DNA of 64,000 nucleotides from Streptomyces sp. NBC_00234 (GTDB taxonomy: Bacteria; Actinomycetota; Actinomycetes; Streptomycetales; Streptomycetaceae), in assembly GCF_036195325.1 (NCBI RefSeq), contig NZ_CP108101.1, positions 6,138,001-6,202,000 on the forward strand. The letters are read 5' to 3'. Each line of letters opens with the position of its first letter. Position 1 is the first letter of the stretch. The translations under genes and the position numbers were made by a program. Below, in pieces: positions 43,163 to 50,874 of the stretch. The notes beneath the pieces are model-generated. The model had not been told where the DNA came from. It was given only the letters and a program-made list of their open reading frames with translations, and did no database searches.

Positions 43163-44770
43163 CTACGTCACGGCTGCGGTGTGCAGGGCGAGGTGGGTTC
43201 CTCGCCAGCGCTGCCGGAGCAACCGGTCGTGGCTGACGAGGACGACGGTGCCGGCGAAACCGGCCAGGGCGGTCTCCAGTTCCTCGGCGAGGGCTGGAGA
43301 CAGATGGTTGGTGGGCTCGTCGAGCAGGAGGACGTCCGCAGGCCGGCTCACCAGCCGCGCCAGGGCGAGCCGCTGCCGCTGGCCCGTGGAGAGCCGCGCC
43401 GTCGGGACGGCGAGCTGGGTGCGCTCGAACAGCCCGAGAGCGAGGAGCTGTTCGGCGTGCTCGTCGGCGTGCCCCGCCCGCCCACGGGCGTAGGCGGTCA
43501 GGAGGGTCTCGTCCGCCGAGCCGGGGTCCGGGTCCTGCGCGAGGTACCCGATCCGGCCGCAGCTCGTGACGTGCCCGCGGTCGGGGGCCAGGTCGCCGGC
43601 CAGGACGCGCAGCAGGGTGCTCTTGCCCGCGCCGTTCCCACCCGTGATCAGCAGGCGTTCGCCCGCCCGGACCGTCAGATCGATCGGGTCCAGTCTGCCG
43701 GCGACAGTGAGTCCGGCGGCGTCGAGCACGGCGCCGTGCAACTGTCCCGCGCGCAGCTCGGGCGAGAAGTTCAGGGGCTCAGGCGGGGCCGGGACCGGGG
43801 CGTCCAGCAGGCGGCGCAGCCGTTCCTCGGCGTTGCGGACGCGGCTGGCCAGGGACTGCTGCACACGGGCGCCGGCCCGGTCGTAGGCAATTTTGTTCCC
43901 GTCCTTCATCGGCCTCCCCGGGGCCACGCGGCGGGCCGTACCCGCAGCCGCCTCGCGCACCCGGTCGACCTCGCCACGCCACCGGTCGTGATGCTCGGCC
44001 CACCGCCGCCGCGCCGCCGCCTTCTCCGCGAGGTAACCGGCATAGCCGTTGCCGTACCGGACGACGCCGTGCCGGTCGCCGTCCACCTCCAGCAGGCTCG
44101 TCGCGACGTGTTCGAGGAAGCCCCGGTCGTGGGAGACGACCACGGTGGTGCCCCGCCGGCTGCGCAGGTGCTCCTCCAGCCACGTCAGGGCGGGCTCGTC
44201 CAGATGGTTGGTCGGCTCGTCCAGTAACAGCACCTCCGGGTCGGCTGCCAGAACCGCCGCCAGACGCAGCCGGATCTGTTCGCCGCCGGAGAGGCTGCCG
44301 ATGGTGGAGGCGCGGTCCACCTGCCTCAGGCCGAGGCCGTGCAGGGCGCGTTCGAGCCGGGCATCGGCGTCGTAGCCGCCGCGCAGCTCGAAGGCCGAGA
44401 CGGCCTCGCCGTACTCGTCCAGCACCGATGGGTGGCCTCCGGCCATCGCCTTCTCCAGGTGGCGCATCCGCGCTTCGATCGCGCGGAGATCGCCCAGGGC
44501 CCGGTCGATGACCTGTCGGGCCGTCATGTGCGGCGGCAGGCCCCCGTCCTGGGCGAGGTAACCGACGCCGCCGTCGGCCTGCAGGACGATCTCCCCCTGG
44601 TCGGGGCGCTCCCGCCCGGCGAGCAACCGCAGCAGGGTGGTCTTGCCCGACCCGTTCTCGCCGACGATCCCGGTGCACTCGCCCTTCGTGAGCGCACAGG
44701 TCACCGAGTCGAGAACGGGCCTGCCGTCGAAGGACTTGCTGACTGCGAGCGCAGTGATCTGTGTGGGCAT
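43163..44770 (-). CDS. ABC-F family ATPase (ribosomal-protection-type resistance protein)
   Basis: 535 aa with two nucleotide-binding domains and no membrane segment. Walker A motifs are GENGSGKT (~36-44) and GGNGAGKS (~370-378); signatures are LSGGEQIRLRLAAVL and LSTGQRQRLALARL; Walker B motifs are VLLLDEPTNHLDE and VLLLDEPTNHLSP. The linker carries Arg/Ala/Glu-rich helices (AAARRRWAEHHDRWRGEVDR). Similar to TlrC/OleB/CarA-type proteins that remove macrolides, lincosamides or streptogramins from ribosomes. Beside the macrolide glycosyltransferase, which makes this reading likely. Confidence 0.92.
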   Translation of the reverse strand: MPTQITALAVSKSFDGRPVLDSVTCALTKGECTGIVGENGSGKTTLLRLLAGRERPDQGEIVLQADGGVGYLAQDGGLPPHMTARQVIDRALGDLRAIEARMRHLEKAMAGGHPSVLDEYGEAVSAFELRGGYDADARLERALHGLGLRQVDRASTIGSLSGGEQIRLRLAAVLAADPEVLLLDEPTNHLDEPALTWLEEHLRSRRGTTVVVSHDRGFLEHVATSLLEVDGDRHGVVRYGNGYAGYLAEKAAARRRWAEHHDRWRGEVDRVREAAAGTARRVAPGRPMKDGNKIAYDRAGARVQQSLASRVRNAEERLRRLLDAPVPAPPEPLNFSPELRAGQLHGAVLDAAGLTVAGRLDPIDLTVRAGERLLITGGNGAGKSTLLRVLAGDLAPDRGHVTSCGRIGYLAQDPDPGSADETLLTAYARGRAGHADEHAEQLLALGLFERTQLAVPTARLSTGQRQRLALARLVSRPADVLLLDEPTNHLSPALAEELETALAGFAGTVVLVSHDRLLRQRWRGTHLALHTAAVT

Positions 44771-44863
44771 GCGAGCAACTCCGAAGCTGTCGGGGACGGA
44801 ACGGTCGGCTGGGACCGCAAGGCCGGAAGGACGCTTCGGAAGAGCATCGGCAACTCCACTAGT

Positions 44864-44877
44864 GCGACAACTGTTGC
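44864..44877. promoter_or_regulatory. Weak dyad in the ABC-F / TetR divergent spacer
   Basis: GCGACAACTGTTGC is a partial palindrome (10 of 14 positions) in the 153-bp spacer between the divergent ABC-F and TetR genes. A possible TetR operator; the match is modest. Confidence 0.35.
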
Positions 44878-44923
44878 TTTAAGATGCTGGCATGAGCTGG
44901 CCCGCCGGGCAACCGGATTCACG

Positions 44924-45577
44924 ATGACCGACGCACCGGACAACGTTCCGGAGCACGACGGCCCCACCGCGCCGCCCGACCGCCGACCGGGCGGCCGTAC
45001 GGCCCGCATCCGTGCTCAGGTACTCGACGCGGTACGCGCCGAACTCGGGGAACACGGGTACGAGGGGCTCACGATGGAGGGCGTCGCGGCCCGTGCCGGC
45101 GTGCACCGCGCCACGGTCTACCGGCGCTGGCAGGACGTCGGTGGCTTGCTCGCCGATGTCCTCGACGCCGCAGGCGAGGACGACTGGCAGCCCCCGGACA
45201 CCGGCTCCCTGCGCGACGACCTGACGGCTCTCAACGAAGAGATCCAGGAGTCCTTGGTCGCACAGCCGTCGATTCCCGAAGCCCTGATGGCCGCCTCGTT
45301 CCGCTCCGCACAGGCCGCCCACGCCCAGACCCGGCTGTGGGAGGACCGGTACGCGCGCTGCGAGGTCCTCGTCGAGCGTGCCGTCGAACGCGGTGAACTC
45401 CCGCCGCACACGGACGCGCGGCGTCTGCTGATCACCGCCACCGCACCGCTCTACCACCAGCTGGTACTTCTGCGGACCGCCCCTGATCCGCGGCTGCCCG
45501 CCCACGCGGCGACCACGGCGACCCTGGCCGCCGCCGCCGGAGCGTTCACCCGCCCGGCGCCGGGCGGAGGATCCTGA
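44924..45577 (+). CDS. TetR family regulator
   Basis: 217 aa from ATG 44924. The N-terminal extension is Pro-rich; the helix-turn-helix is at ~45-75 (LTMEGVAARAGVHRATVYRR). The ligand-binding domain is TetR_C-like (LEEIQESL ... LLITATAPLYHQLVLL). It is transcribed away from the ABC-F gene and probably regulates it and itself, a common layout for drug-resistance genes. Confidence 0.93.
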   Translation: MTDAPDNVPEHDGPTAPPDRRPGGRTARIRAQVLDAVRAELGEHGYEGLTMEGVAARAGVHRATVYRRWQDVGGLLADVLDAAGEDDWQPPDTGSLRDDLTALNEEIQESLVAQPSIPEALMAASFRSAQAAHAQTRLWEDRYARCEVLVERAVERGELPPHTDARRLLITATAPLYHQLVLLRTAPDPRLPAHAATTATLAAAAGAFTRPAPGGGS

Positions 45578-45603
45578 CGGTCGGCCTGCCCGGGCCGCGT
45601 GCG

Positions 45604-46488
45604 TTACCGGGTGTTCCGTCGGTCCTCGCGGCCGGAGAGGGCCATGGGGTGGTCCGCGGCCCAGGACGCGAGGATGCGCAGCCCGTCGTGGGAGGGGGTG
45701 CCCGCCTCGGCCGTCCAGACGACGAGCTGCTGGTCGGGGTCGGTGCTGGCGGTGAGCGTGTCCCAGTCGAGGGTGAGATCACCCGCGACCGGATGGTGGA
45801 GCGTCTTCGTGCCGACACCGAGGGTGGCGACGTGGTGGGCGGCCCACCACCGGCGGAAGTCCGGGTCCTGGACGGAGAGTTCGCCCACCAGCGTCGTCAG
45901 ACGGGGGTCGTCGGCGTATCTGGCCGCCTCCATGCGCAGCTGGGCGACGCAGGTGCGGGCGACGGTCTCCCAGTCCGCGTACAGCGACCTCATGGCCGGG
46001 TCGGTGAAGATCAGCCGGACGTAGTTCCGCCGATGCTCCGGAAGGCTGCCGAAATCGGCGACGAGGGCGGCGCCGAGCGTGTTCCACGCCAGGATGTCCA
46101 TGCGCCGGCCCATGACGATCGCGGGAGTGGAGGCGAGATCGTCGAGGAGCCGCTGCAGCTGGGGCTGGACCTTCTGCCGGGTGCGCCGCCGGGGCCGCTT
46201 CTGTTCCTTGCCGGCCAGACCGAAGAGGTAGCCGTGCTGGTCCTCGTCGAGATTCAGGGCCCGGGCGAGGACGGCGAGCACGGCCGCGGACGCCTGGATG
46301 CGCCCCTGCTCCAGGCGGGTGTAGTAGTCGGTGCTGATCGACGCCAGCCGGGCCACTTCCTCCCTGCGCAGACCGGGCACCCGGCGCGGTGACCCGTCGT
46401 CGGGCAGGCCCACGCTGCGGGGGCTGAGCTCGGCCCGCCGGGCCTTGAGGAATTCACCCAGCTCGTCGAGATGTGCGTCGCGGGTCAT
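45604..46488 (-). CDS. XRE-type regulator with MmyB-like ligand domain
   Basis: 294 aa. The helix-turn-helix is at ~10-80 (GEFLKARRAELSPRSVGLPD, RVPGLRREEVARLASISTDY, YTRLEQGRIQASAAVLAVLA). The C-terminal MmyB-like PAS-type domain, ~100-280, includes MDILAWNTLGAALVADFGSL and VGELSVQDPDFRRWWAAHHV. Streptomycetes carry many such regulators, usually next to a short-chain dehydrogenase or monooxygenase; none is adjacent here. It is tail-to-tail with the TetR gene (26-bp gap). Confidence 0.93.
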   Translation of the reverse strand: MTRDAHLDELGEFLKARRAELSPRSVGLPDDGSPRRVPGLRREEVARLASISTDYYTRLEQGRIQASAAVLAVLARALNLDEDQHGYLFGLAGKEQKRPRRRTRQKVQPQLQRLLDDLASTPAIVMGRRMDILAWNTLGAALVADFGSLPEHRRNYVRLIFTDPAMRSLYADWETVARTCVAQLRMEAARYADDPRLTTLVGELSVQDPDFRRWWAAHHVATLGVGTKTLHHPVAGDLTLDWDTLTASTDPDQQLVVWTAEAGTPSHDGLRILASWAADHPMALSGREDRRNTR

Positions 46489-46596
46489 GAAATCCAGTCT
46501 GCCACCGGCCGCCCGCGGTGTGAGGGGGAGAGTTCTGTCCCAGGGAGCGGCGATCCGAAGGGGCGGTCCGCCCGGCCGGTGGCCGTACGGGCCCGC

Positions 46597-47616
46597 TCAC
46601 TCCTCGGGCGGCGGCGCCGTGCTCTTGCGTACGACCAGGCTGGTGGCCAGCTCCAGTCGCGTCGACACCGGTTCCTGGGCCCGCAGCCGCATCAGCATCT
46701 GTGCCGCCTCCTCCGCCATCTGACGCAGCGGCTGATGCACCGTCGTCAGCGCCGGGCTCGCCCAGCGGGCGATGGACACGTCGTCGTAGCCGACTACCGA
46801 GAGGTCGTGCGGAACACGCAGTCCGTTGACCCGGGCGGCCTCCAGGACGCCGAGCGCCTGGAGGTCGCTGCCCGCGAAGATCGCCGTGGGCCGCCGGGAC
46901 CGGGACAGCATCTCCGCGGCGCGGTCGTATCCGCCCTCCACGTGGAAGTCGCCGAACATGATGAGCTCGGGGTCGACCTCCAGTCCCGCCATGCTCATCG
47001 CCGACCGGTAGCCGTCCAGGCGGGCCCGCGAGCACAGCATGTCCTCGGGTCCGGTGATGATGCCGATGCGCCGGTGGCCGCACTCGATCAGATGCCGGGT
47101 GGCGGCGAGTCCGCCGTTCCAGTTGGCCGAGCCGACCGACGGTACGTCGGGGTCGGGGTCACCCGCCGGGTCGATGATGACGAAGGGGATCGAGCGCGCC
47201 CTGAGCTGCTGCTTGACCTCGCTGGGCAGGGCGGAGAAGACCAGGACGACACCGAGCGGCCGGCGCTGGAGCATCGCCTCCATCCAGTCGGGGCTGGGCG
47301 AGTGCCGGGTTCCGCTCTCGGTGAGGACGACCCCGGCGTTGTGGGCCTTGGCGACGTTCTCCACCCCCCGGATCAGCTCCATCGCCCAGATGCTCTCCAG
47401 CTCGTGGAACACGATCTCGATGAGCGGTGCCTCGCGGGCCGAGCGCGTGGTGCGCCGGTACGCATGGGCCTCCAGCAGGCGCTCCACCTTGGCCCTCGTC
47501 GGGGGCGCCACGTCCTGCCGGCCGTTGAGGACTTTCGAAACTGTCGAAATGGAGACGCCGGCCTGTTGGGCCACCTGGGCGAGGGTGATGCGGCCCATTT
47601 CCTCGTCATCGCGCAT
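46597..47616 (-). CDS. bxlR: LacI-family repressor of xylan operon (BxlR-like)
   Basis: 339 aa from ATG 47616; ATG 47598 (MGRITLAQVAQQAG) and ATG 47628 are alternatives, since none has a good ribosome site. The LacI headpiece is TLAQVAQQAGVSISTVSKVL (~9-28). The sugar-binding core follows, with the conserved ends LRVPHDLSVVGYDDVSIARW and SPALTTVHQPLRQMAEEA. It is divergent from the xylobiose importer operon, the same arrangement described for bxlR-bxlEFGA of S. thermoviolaceus (from memory). Induction by xylobiose is inferred. Confidence 0.88.
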   Translation of the reverse strand: MRDDEEMGRITLAQVAQQAGVSISTVSKVLNGRQDVAPPTRAKVERLLEAHAYRRTTRSAREAPLIEIVFHELESIWAMELIRGVENVAKAHNAGVVLTESGTRHSPSPDWMEAMLQRRPLGVVLVFSALPSEVKQQLRARSIPFVIIDPAGDPDPDVPSVGSANWNGGLAATRHLIECGHRRIGIITGPEDMLCSRARLDGYRSAMSMAGLEVDPELIMFGDFHVEGGYDRAAEMLSRSRRPTAIFAGSDLQALGVLEAARVNGLRVPHDLSVVGYDDVSIARWASPALTTVHQPLRQMAEEAAQMLMRLRAQEPVSTRLELATSLVVRKSTAPPPEE

Positions 47617-47685
47617 GGCGAGGAGCATAAAGCACGAAACAAGAGCCACCGCGGCGTAACGCTTTGATAACCCGGTGACCGAGGG

Positions 47686-47714
47686 TTGACCCCCCAGATG
47701 AGGAGTCCTAGCGT
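47686..47714 (+). promoter_or_regulatory. Promoter of bxlEFGA-like operon, TTGACC-N17-TAGCGT
   Basis: -35 TTGACC at 47686-47691 and -10 TAGCGT at 47709-47714 with 17-bp spacing. The expected start is near 47721, immediately before the operators at 47729-47756, so the repressor would block initiation or early elongation. Confidence 0.65.
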
Positions 47715-47728
47715 CCCGACTCAGGAAG

Positions 47729-47756
47729 TTTCGGTAATGGTACCGAAAATGTTTCG
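47729..47756. promoter_or_regulatory. Overlapping LacI-type operators
   Basis: Two overlapping perfect dyads: TTTCGGTA-ATGG-TACCGAAA (47729-47748) and CGAAA-ATG-TTTCG (47744-47756). They share the CGAAA element. Position is just downstream of the predicted start point and 13 bases above the bxlE start at 47769. The second dyad recurs at 59305. Confidence 0.75.
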
Positions 47757-47768
47757 AGAGGCGAGTCG

Positions 47769-49076
47769 ATGAAGCAACGCGCACGGTTCCTGCGGACCGC
47801 TGTCGTCGGTGGTGCCGCGCTGGCCATGGTGCTGTCCCTGTCCGCATGCGGAGGTGGGGGTTCCGACTCGGCCGGCGGGGACGACACCATCCACGTCCTG
47901 GTCTACGGGGACGCGACGAACAAGGTGGAGAAGGAGCTCGTCGCCACCTTCAACAAGACGTCGAAGGTGAAGGCCGTTCTGGATACGATCCCGGGCGCCG
48001 ACTACCAGGCCAAGCTCCAGACGATCATCAGCAGCAAGCAGGCACCGGACGTCTTCTTCAACTGGGGCGGCGGAAGCATCAAGCCGTTCGTCGACGCGGG
48101 CCTGCTGCTCCCGCTGGACGACTTCATCGCGGAGGACCCCGACCTCAAGGCGAAGTTCCTGCCCTCCGTGTTCAACAGCGCGGTGCTCGACGGCAAGTCG
48201 TACGGCGTACCCATGCGCGGCACGCAGCCGGTGCTGCTCTTCAACAACGGCAAGGTCCTCAAGGACGCCGGCGTCGAGGCGCCGAAGACCTGGGACGACC
48301 TCCTCGGCGCGGTCGAGGCGCTCAAGGCCAAGGGCGTCACCCCGATCGCGCTGGGCGGCGGTGACCGGTGGCCGACGCTGATGTGGTTCGAGTACCTCTA
48401 CGACCGCATCGCCGGCCCGGAGCTCTTCCAGAAGGCCCTCGACGGCGACAAGGAGGCGTGGGCGAGCCCCGACAGCCGCAAGGCGCTGGGCATGATCAAG
48501 GAACTGGTCGACGCGGGCGCCTTCGGCACCAACTACGACTCGGTGAAGTTCACCGACCAGGGATCGCCGACCCTCCTCGCGACGGGCAAGGCCGCCTTCG
48601 AGCTGATGGGTTCGTGGGAGTACTCGACCCAGCAGGACGCCTTCCCCGAGTTCGCGAAGAGCGACCTCGGCTTCAGCGCGTTCCCGTCCGTCGCGGGCGG
48701 CAAGGGCGACCAGGCGAACATCGTCGGGAACACCAACAACTTCTACTCGGTGCTGAAGAAGACGAAGCACCCGGAGGCCGTCGCGGAGTTCCTGAAGCTC
48801 CAGTACTCCGACCAGTTCGTGAAGGCGCAGCTCGGCATCGGGAACCTGCCCACCACGACGAACACCGAGGGCTTCCTCGACACCGCCGCCAGCCCCGAGT
48901 TCGCGAAGTTCCAGTTCGACCTGGTCAAGGCCGCGCCGGCGTTCCAGCTCTCCTGGGACCAGGCGTATCCGCAGGCGGCGAGTACCACCATGCACCAGTC
49001 CCTCCAGCAGTTCTTCAACGGCTCGATGGACGAGGACGCCTTCATCAAGGCCATGCAGGCACTGCCGACCTCGTGA
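47769..49076 (+). CDS. bxlE: Xylobiose-type ABC importer, solute-binding lipoprotein
   Basis: 435 aa. A lipoprotein signal is clear (ALAMVLSLSACGGGG, lipobox LSAC). The mature part is a CUT1 sugar-binding protein: DTIHVLVYGDATNKVEKELV, PDVFFNWGGG (ligand loop) and GKAAFELMGSWEYSTQQDAF. Context (GH3 beta-xylosidase and xylanases) and gene order match BxlE, which binds xylobiose. Sugar specificity is inferred from neighbours. Confidence 0.9.
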   Translation: MKQRARFLRTAVVGGAALAMVLSLSACGGGGSDSAGGDDTIHVLVYGDATNKVEKELVATFNKTSKVKAVLDTIPGADYQAKLQTIISSKQAPDVFFNWGGGSIKPFVDAGLLLPLDDFIAEDPDLKAKFLPSVFNSAVLDGKSYGVPMRGTQPVLLFNNGKVLKDAGVEAPKTWDDLLGAVEALKAKGVTPIALGGGDRWPTLMWFEYLYDRIAGPELFQKALDGDKEAWASPDSRKALGMIKELVDAGAFGTNYDSVKFTDQGSPTLLATGKAAFELMGSWEYSTQQDAFPEFAKSDLGFSAFPSVAGGKGDQANIVGNTNNFYSVLKKTKHPEAVAEFLKLQYSDQFVKAQLGIGNLPTTTNTEGFLDTAASPEFAKFQFDLVKAAPAFQLSWDQAYPQAASTTMHQSLQQFFNGSMDEDAFIKAMQALPTS

Positions 49077-49108
49077 GCTCCCTGAAATCCGGACTCGGAA
49101 CACGTGAC

Positions 49109-50056
49109 ATGACCGCAACTGCCACTGCCTCCGTGGACAGCGAGAAGGCCGGACGGACCGGTAAGCCCTCCGGTCCGTCCGGCATCGGAGCGGGCCGCCC
49201 GGGATTCGTCTGGGCGGCCCCCGCCGCTGTCTTCTTCGGCCTCTTCGCCATCGTCCCGCTCATCCTGGTCGCGGTGCTCTCCTTCGCCAGCTGGGACGGC
49301 CTGAGCGACCCCGAATTCGCCGGCCTCGACAACTGGAAGAAGCTCCTCGACGACCCCGTCATGATCAAGAGCCTCTGGCTCAGCGTCCTGCTCACCGTGC
49401 TCGGGGTTGTCGTCCAGACCCCGCTGAGCATCCTGCTCGGTGTCTGGGCGGCGGGGCACCAGCGCAACCGGGCCGTCCTGTCCGCCATCTACTTCGTCCC
49501 GATGCTGCTGTCCATCGCGGCCGTCTCCGTTCTGTGGCGTGCCGTCCTGGACCCCAACTTCGGGGTCCCCGCCCAGGCCACGTGGCTGTTCGGCGACGGC
49601 AATCTGTTCGGAGTGCAGTCCAGCGCGATCGGCGTGCTCGTCTTCGTCAGCACCTGGCAGTTCACGCCGCTGCACACACTGATCTACCAGGGCGCGGCGC
49701 GCGCGGTGCCGCCGGTGCTCTACCAGGCGGCGCAGATCGACGGCGCGGGCACGGTGCGGCAGTTCTTCCACATCACGCTGCCCCAGCTGCGCAACTCGAT
49801 CATCACCTCGATGATCCTGATGGTGGTCGGCGGGCTCACGACCTTCGACACCGTCCTCATCCTGACCCAGGGCGGACCGGGCAGCGACACGACCATCAGC
49901 GCCTTCTACATGTACCAGAAGGCGTTCAAGAGCTTCGACTACGGAGCGGCGTCCGCCATCGCCCTCCTGCTGGTCCTCGTCTCCACCGTCATCTCGCTGA
50001 TCGTGGTGCGGCTCTCCGGCTACGACAAGATGCGCAGCACCATGGAGGGACTGTGA
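49109..50056 (+). CDS. bxlF: Xylobiose-type ABC importer, permease 1
   Basis: 315 aa from ATG 49109. Ser/Gly-rich N-terminus, then the first helix FVWAAPAAVFFGLFAIVPLI, six helices in total. The EAA loop reads YQAAQIDGAGTVRQFFHITL near residue 205-225. The stop overlaps the next GTG start (50053) by four bases. A CUT1 permease partner of the next gene. Confidence 0.92.
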   Translation: MTATATASVDSEKAGRTGKPSGPSGIGAGRPGFVWAAPAAVFFGLFAIVPLILVAVLSFASWDGLSDPEFAGLDNWKKLLDDPVMIKSLWLSVLLTVLGVVVQTPLSILLGVWAAGHQRNRAVLSAIYFVPMLLSIAAVSVLWRAVLDPNFGVPAQATWLFGDGNLFGVQSSAIGVLVFVSTWQFTPLHTLIYQGAARAVPPVLYQAAQIDGAGTVRQFFHITLPQLRNSIITSMILMVVGGLTTFDTVLILTQGGPGSDTTISAFYMYQKAFKSFDYGAASAIALLLVLVSTVISLIVVRLSGYDKMRSTMEGL

Positions 50057-50874
50057 GCAAGAGCCGTCCCAACTACTTCGCCGGATTCGGCTCGCTGGTC
50101 TGGCTCCTCGTGGTCGGGCTGCCGCTGTACGTGATGCTCGTCGCCACGTTCCAGTCGCGCCCCGACTACGCGGCGAACGGACCGCTGGCCTTCCCCGAGC
50201 ACTTCACGTTCGACAACTACGTCAACGATCTCAACAGCGGCTTCGCGCAGTACTTCCTCAACACCGTGATCGTCACCGTGTGCGTGGTGGGCATCGTCGT
50301 GCTCCTCGTGCCGCCGCTGGCGTACACCATCGTCAGAAGCCGCGGCCGGGCCGCCGGCACGGTGTTCCGGCTGTTCCTCCTCGGCCTGGCGATCCCCTCG
50401 CAGGCGGTCATCGTCCCGATGTTCTTCGTCATCAGCGAGGCGGGCCTCTACGACCACCTCATCGGCGTCATCCTGCCGACCGCGGCCTTCGCGATGCCGG
50501 TGTGCGCCCTGATCCTCACGGGCGTGATGCGCGACATCACCCCCGACCTGTACGAGGCCATGACGATGGACGGTGCGTCGTCACGGCGGGTCTTCTTCCA
50601 GCTGGTGCTGCCGCTGTCCAGGAGCGGCCTCTCCACGATCATCGTCTTCTCCGCGCTCCAGGCGTGGAACGGCTTCCTCTTCCCCCTCGTGCTGACGCAG
50701 TCCGCGGAGACCAAGGTGATCACCATGGGTCTCTACGACTTCCAGACCGAACACGGAGTCGACACCCCCGGCCTGCTCGCCGCCGTCGTCCTCTCCATGC
50801 TCCCCATCCTGCTCGTCTACCTGTTCGCCCGTCGTGCCCTGGTCCAGGGGCTGATGGGGGTCGGAGGAAAGTGA
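50053..50874 (+). CDS. bxlG: Xylobiose-type ABC importer, permease 2
   Basis: 273 aa from GTG 50053. Six helices; the EAA loop is YEAMTMDGASSRRVFFQLVL. The final helix runs LLAAVVLSMLPILLVYLFAR. It ends in a four-base overlap with the beta-xylosidase start (GTGA at 50871). Likely energised by a shared ATPase encoded elsewhere. Confidence 0.92.
   Translation: MSKSRPNYFAGFGSLVWLLVVGLPLYVMLVATFQSRPDYAANGPLAFPEHFTFDNYVNDLNSGFAQYFLNTVIVTVCVVGIVVLLVPPLAYTIVRSRGRAAGTVFRLFLLGLAIPSQAVIVPMFFVISEAGLYDHLIGVILPTAAFAMPVCALILTGVMRDITPDLYEAMTMDGASSRRVFFQLVLPLSRSGLSTIIVFSALQAWNGFLFPLVLTQSAETKVITMGLYDFQTEHGVDTPGLLAAVVLSMLPILLVYLFARRALVQGLMGVGGK

Noticed and set aside
47520..47560. TTTCGAAACTGTCGAAA inside the LacI gene as an operator
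   Set aside because: It lies in the conserved helix-turn-helix coding region and is not a clean CGAAA-N3-TTTCG dyad.
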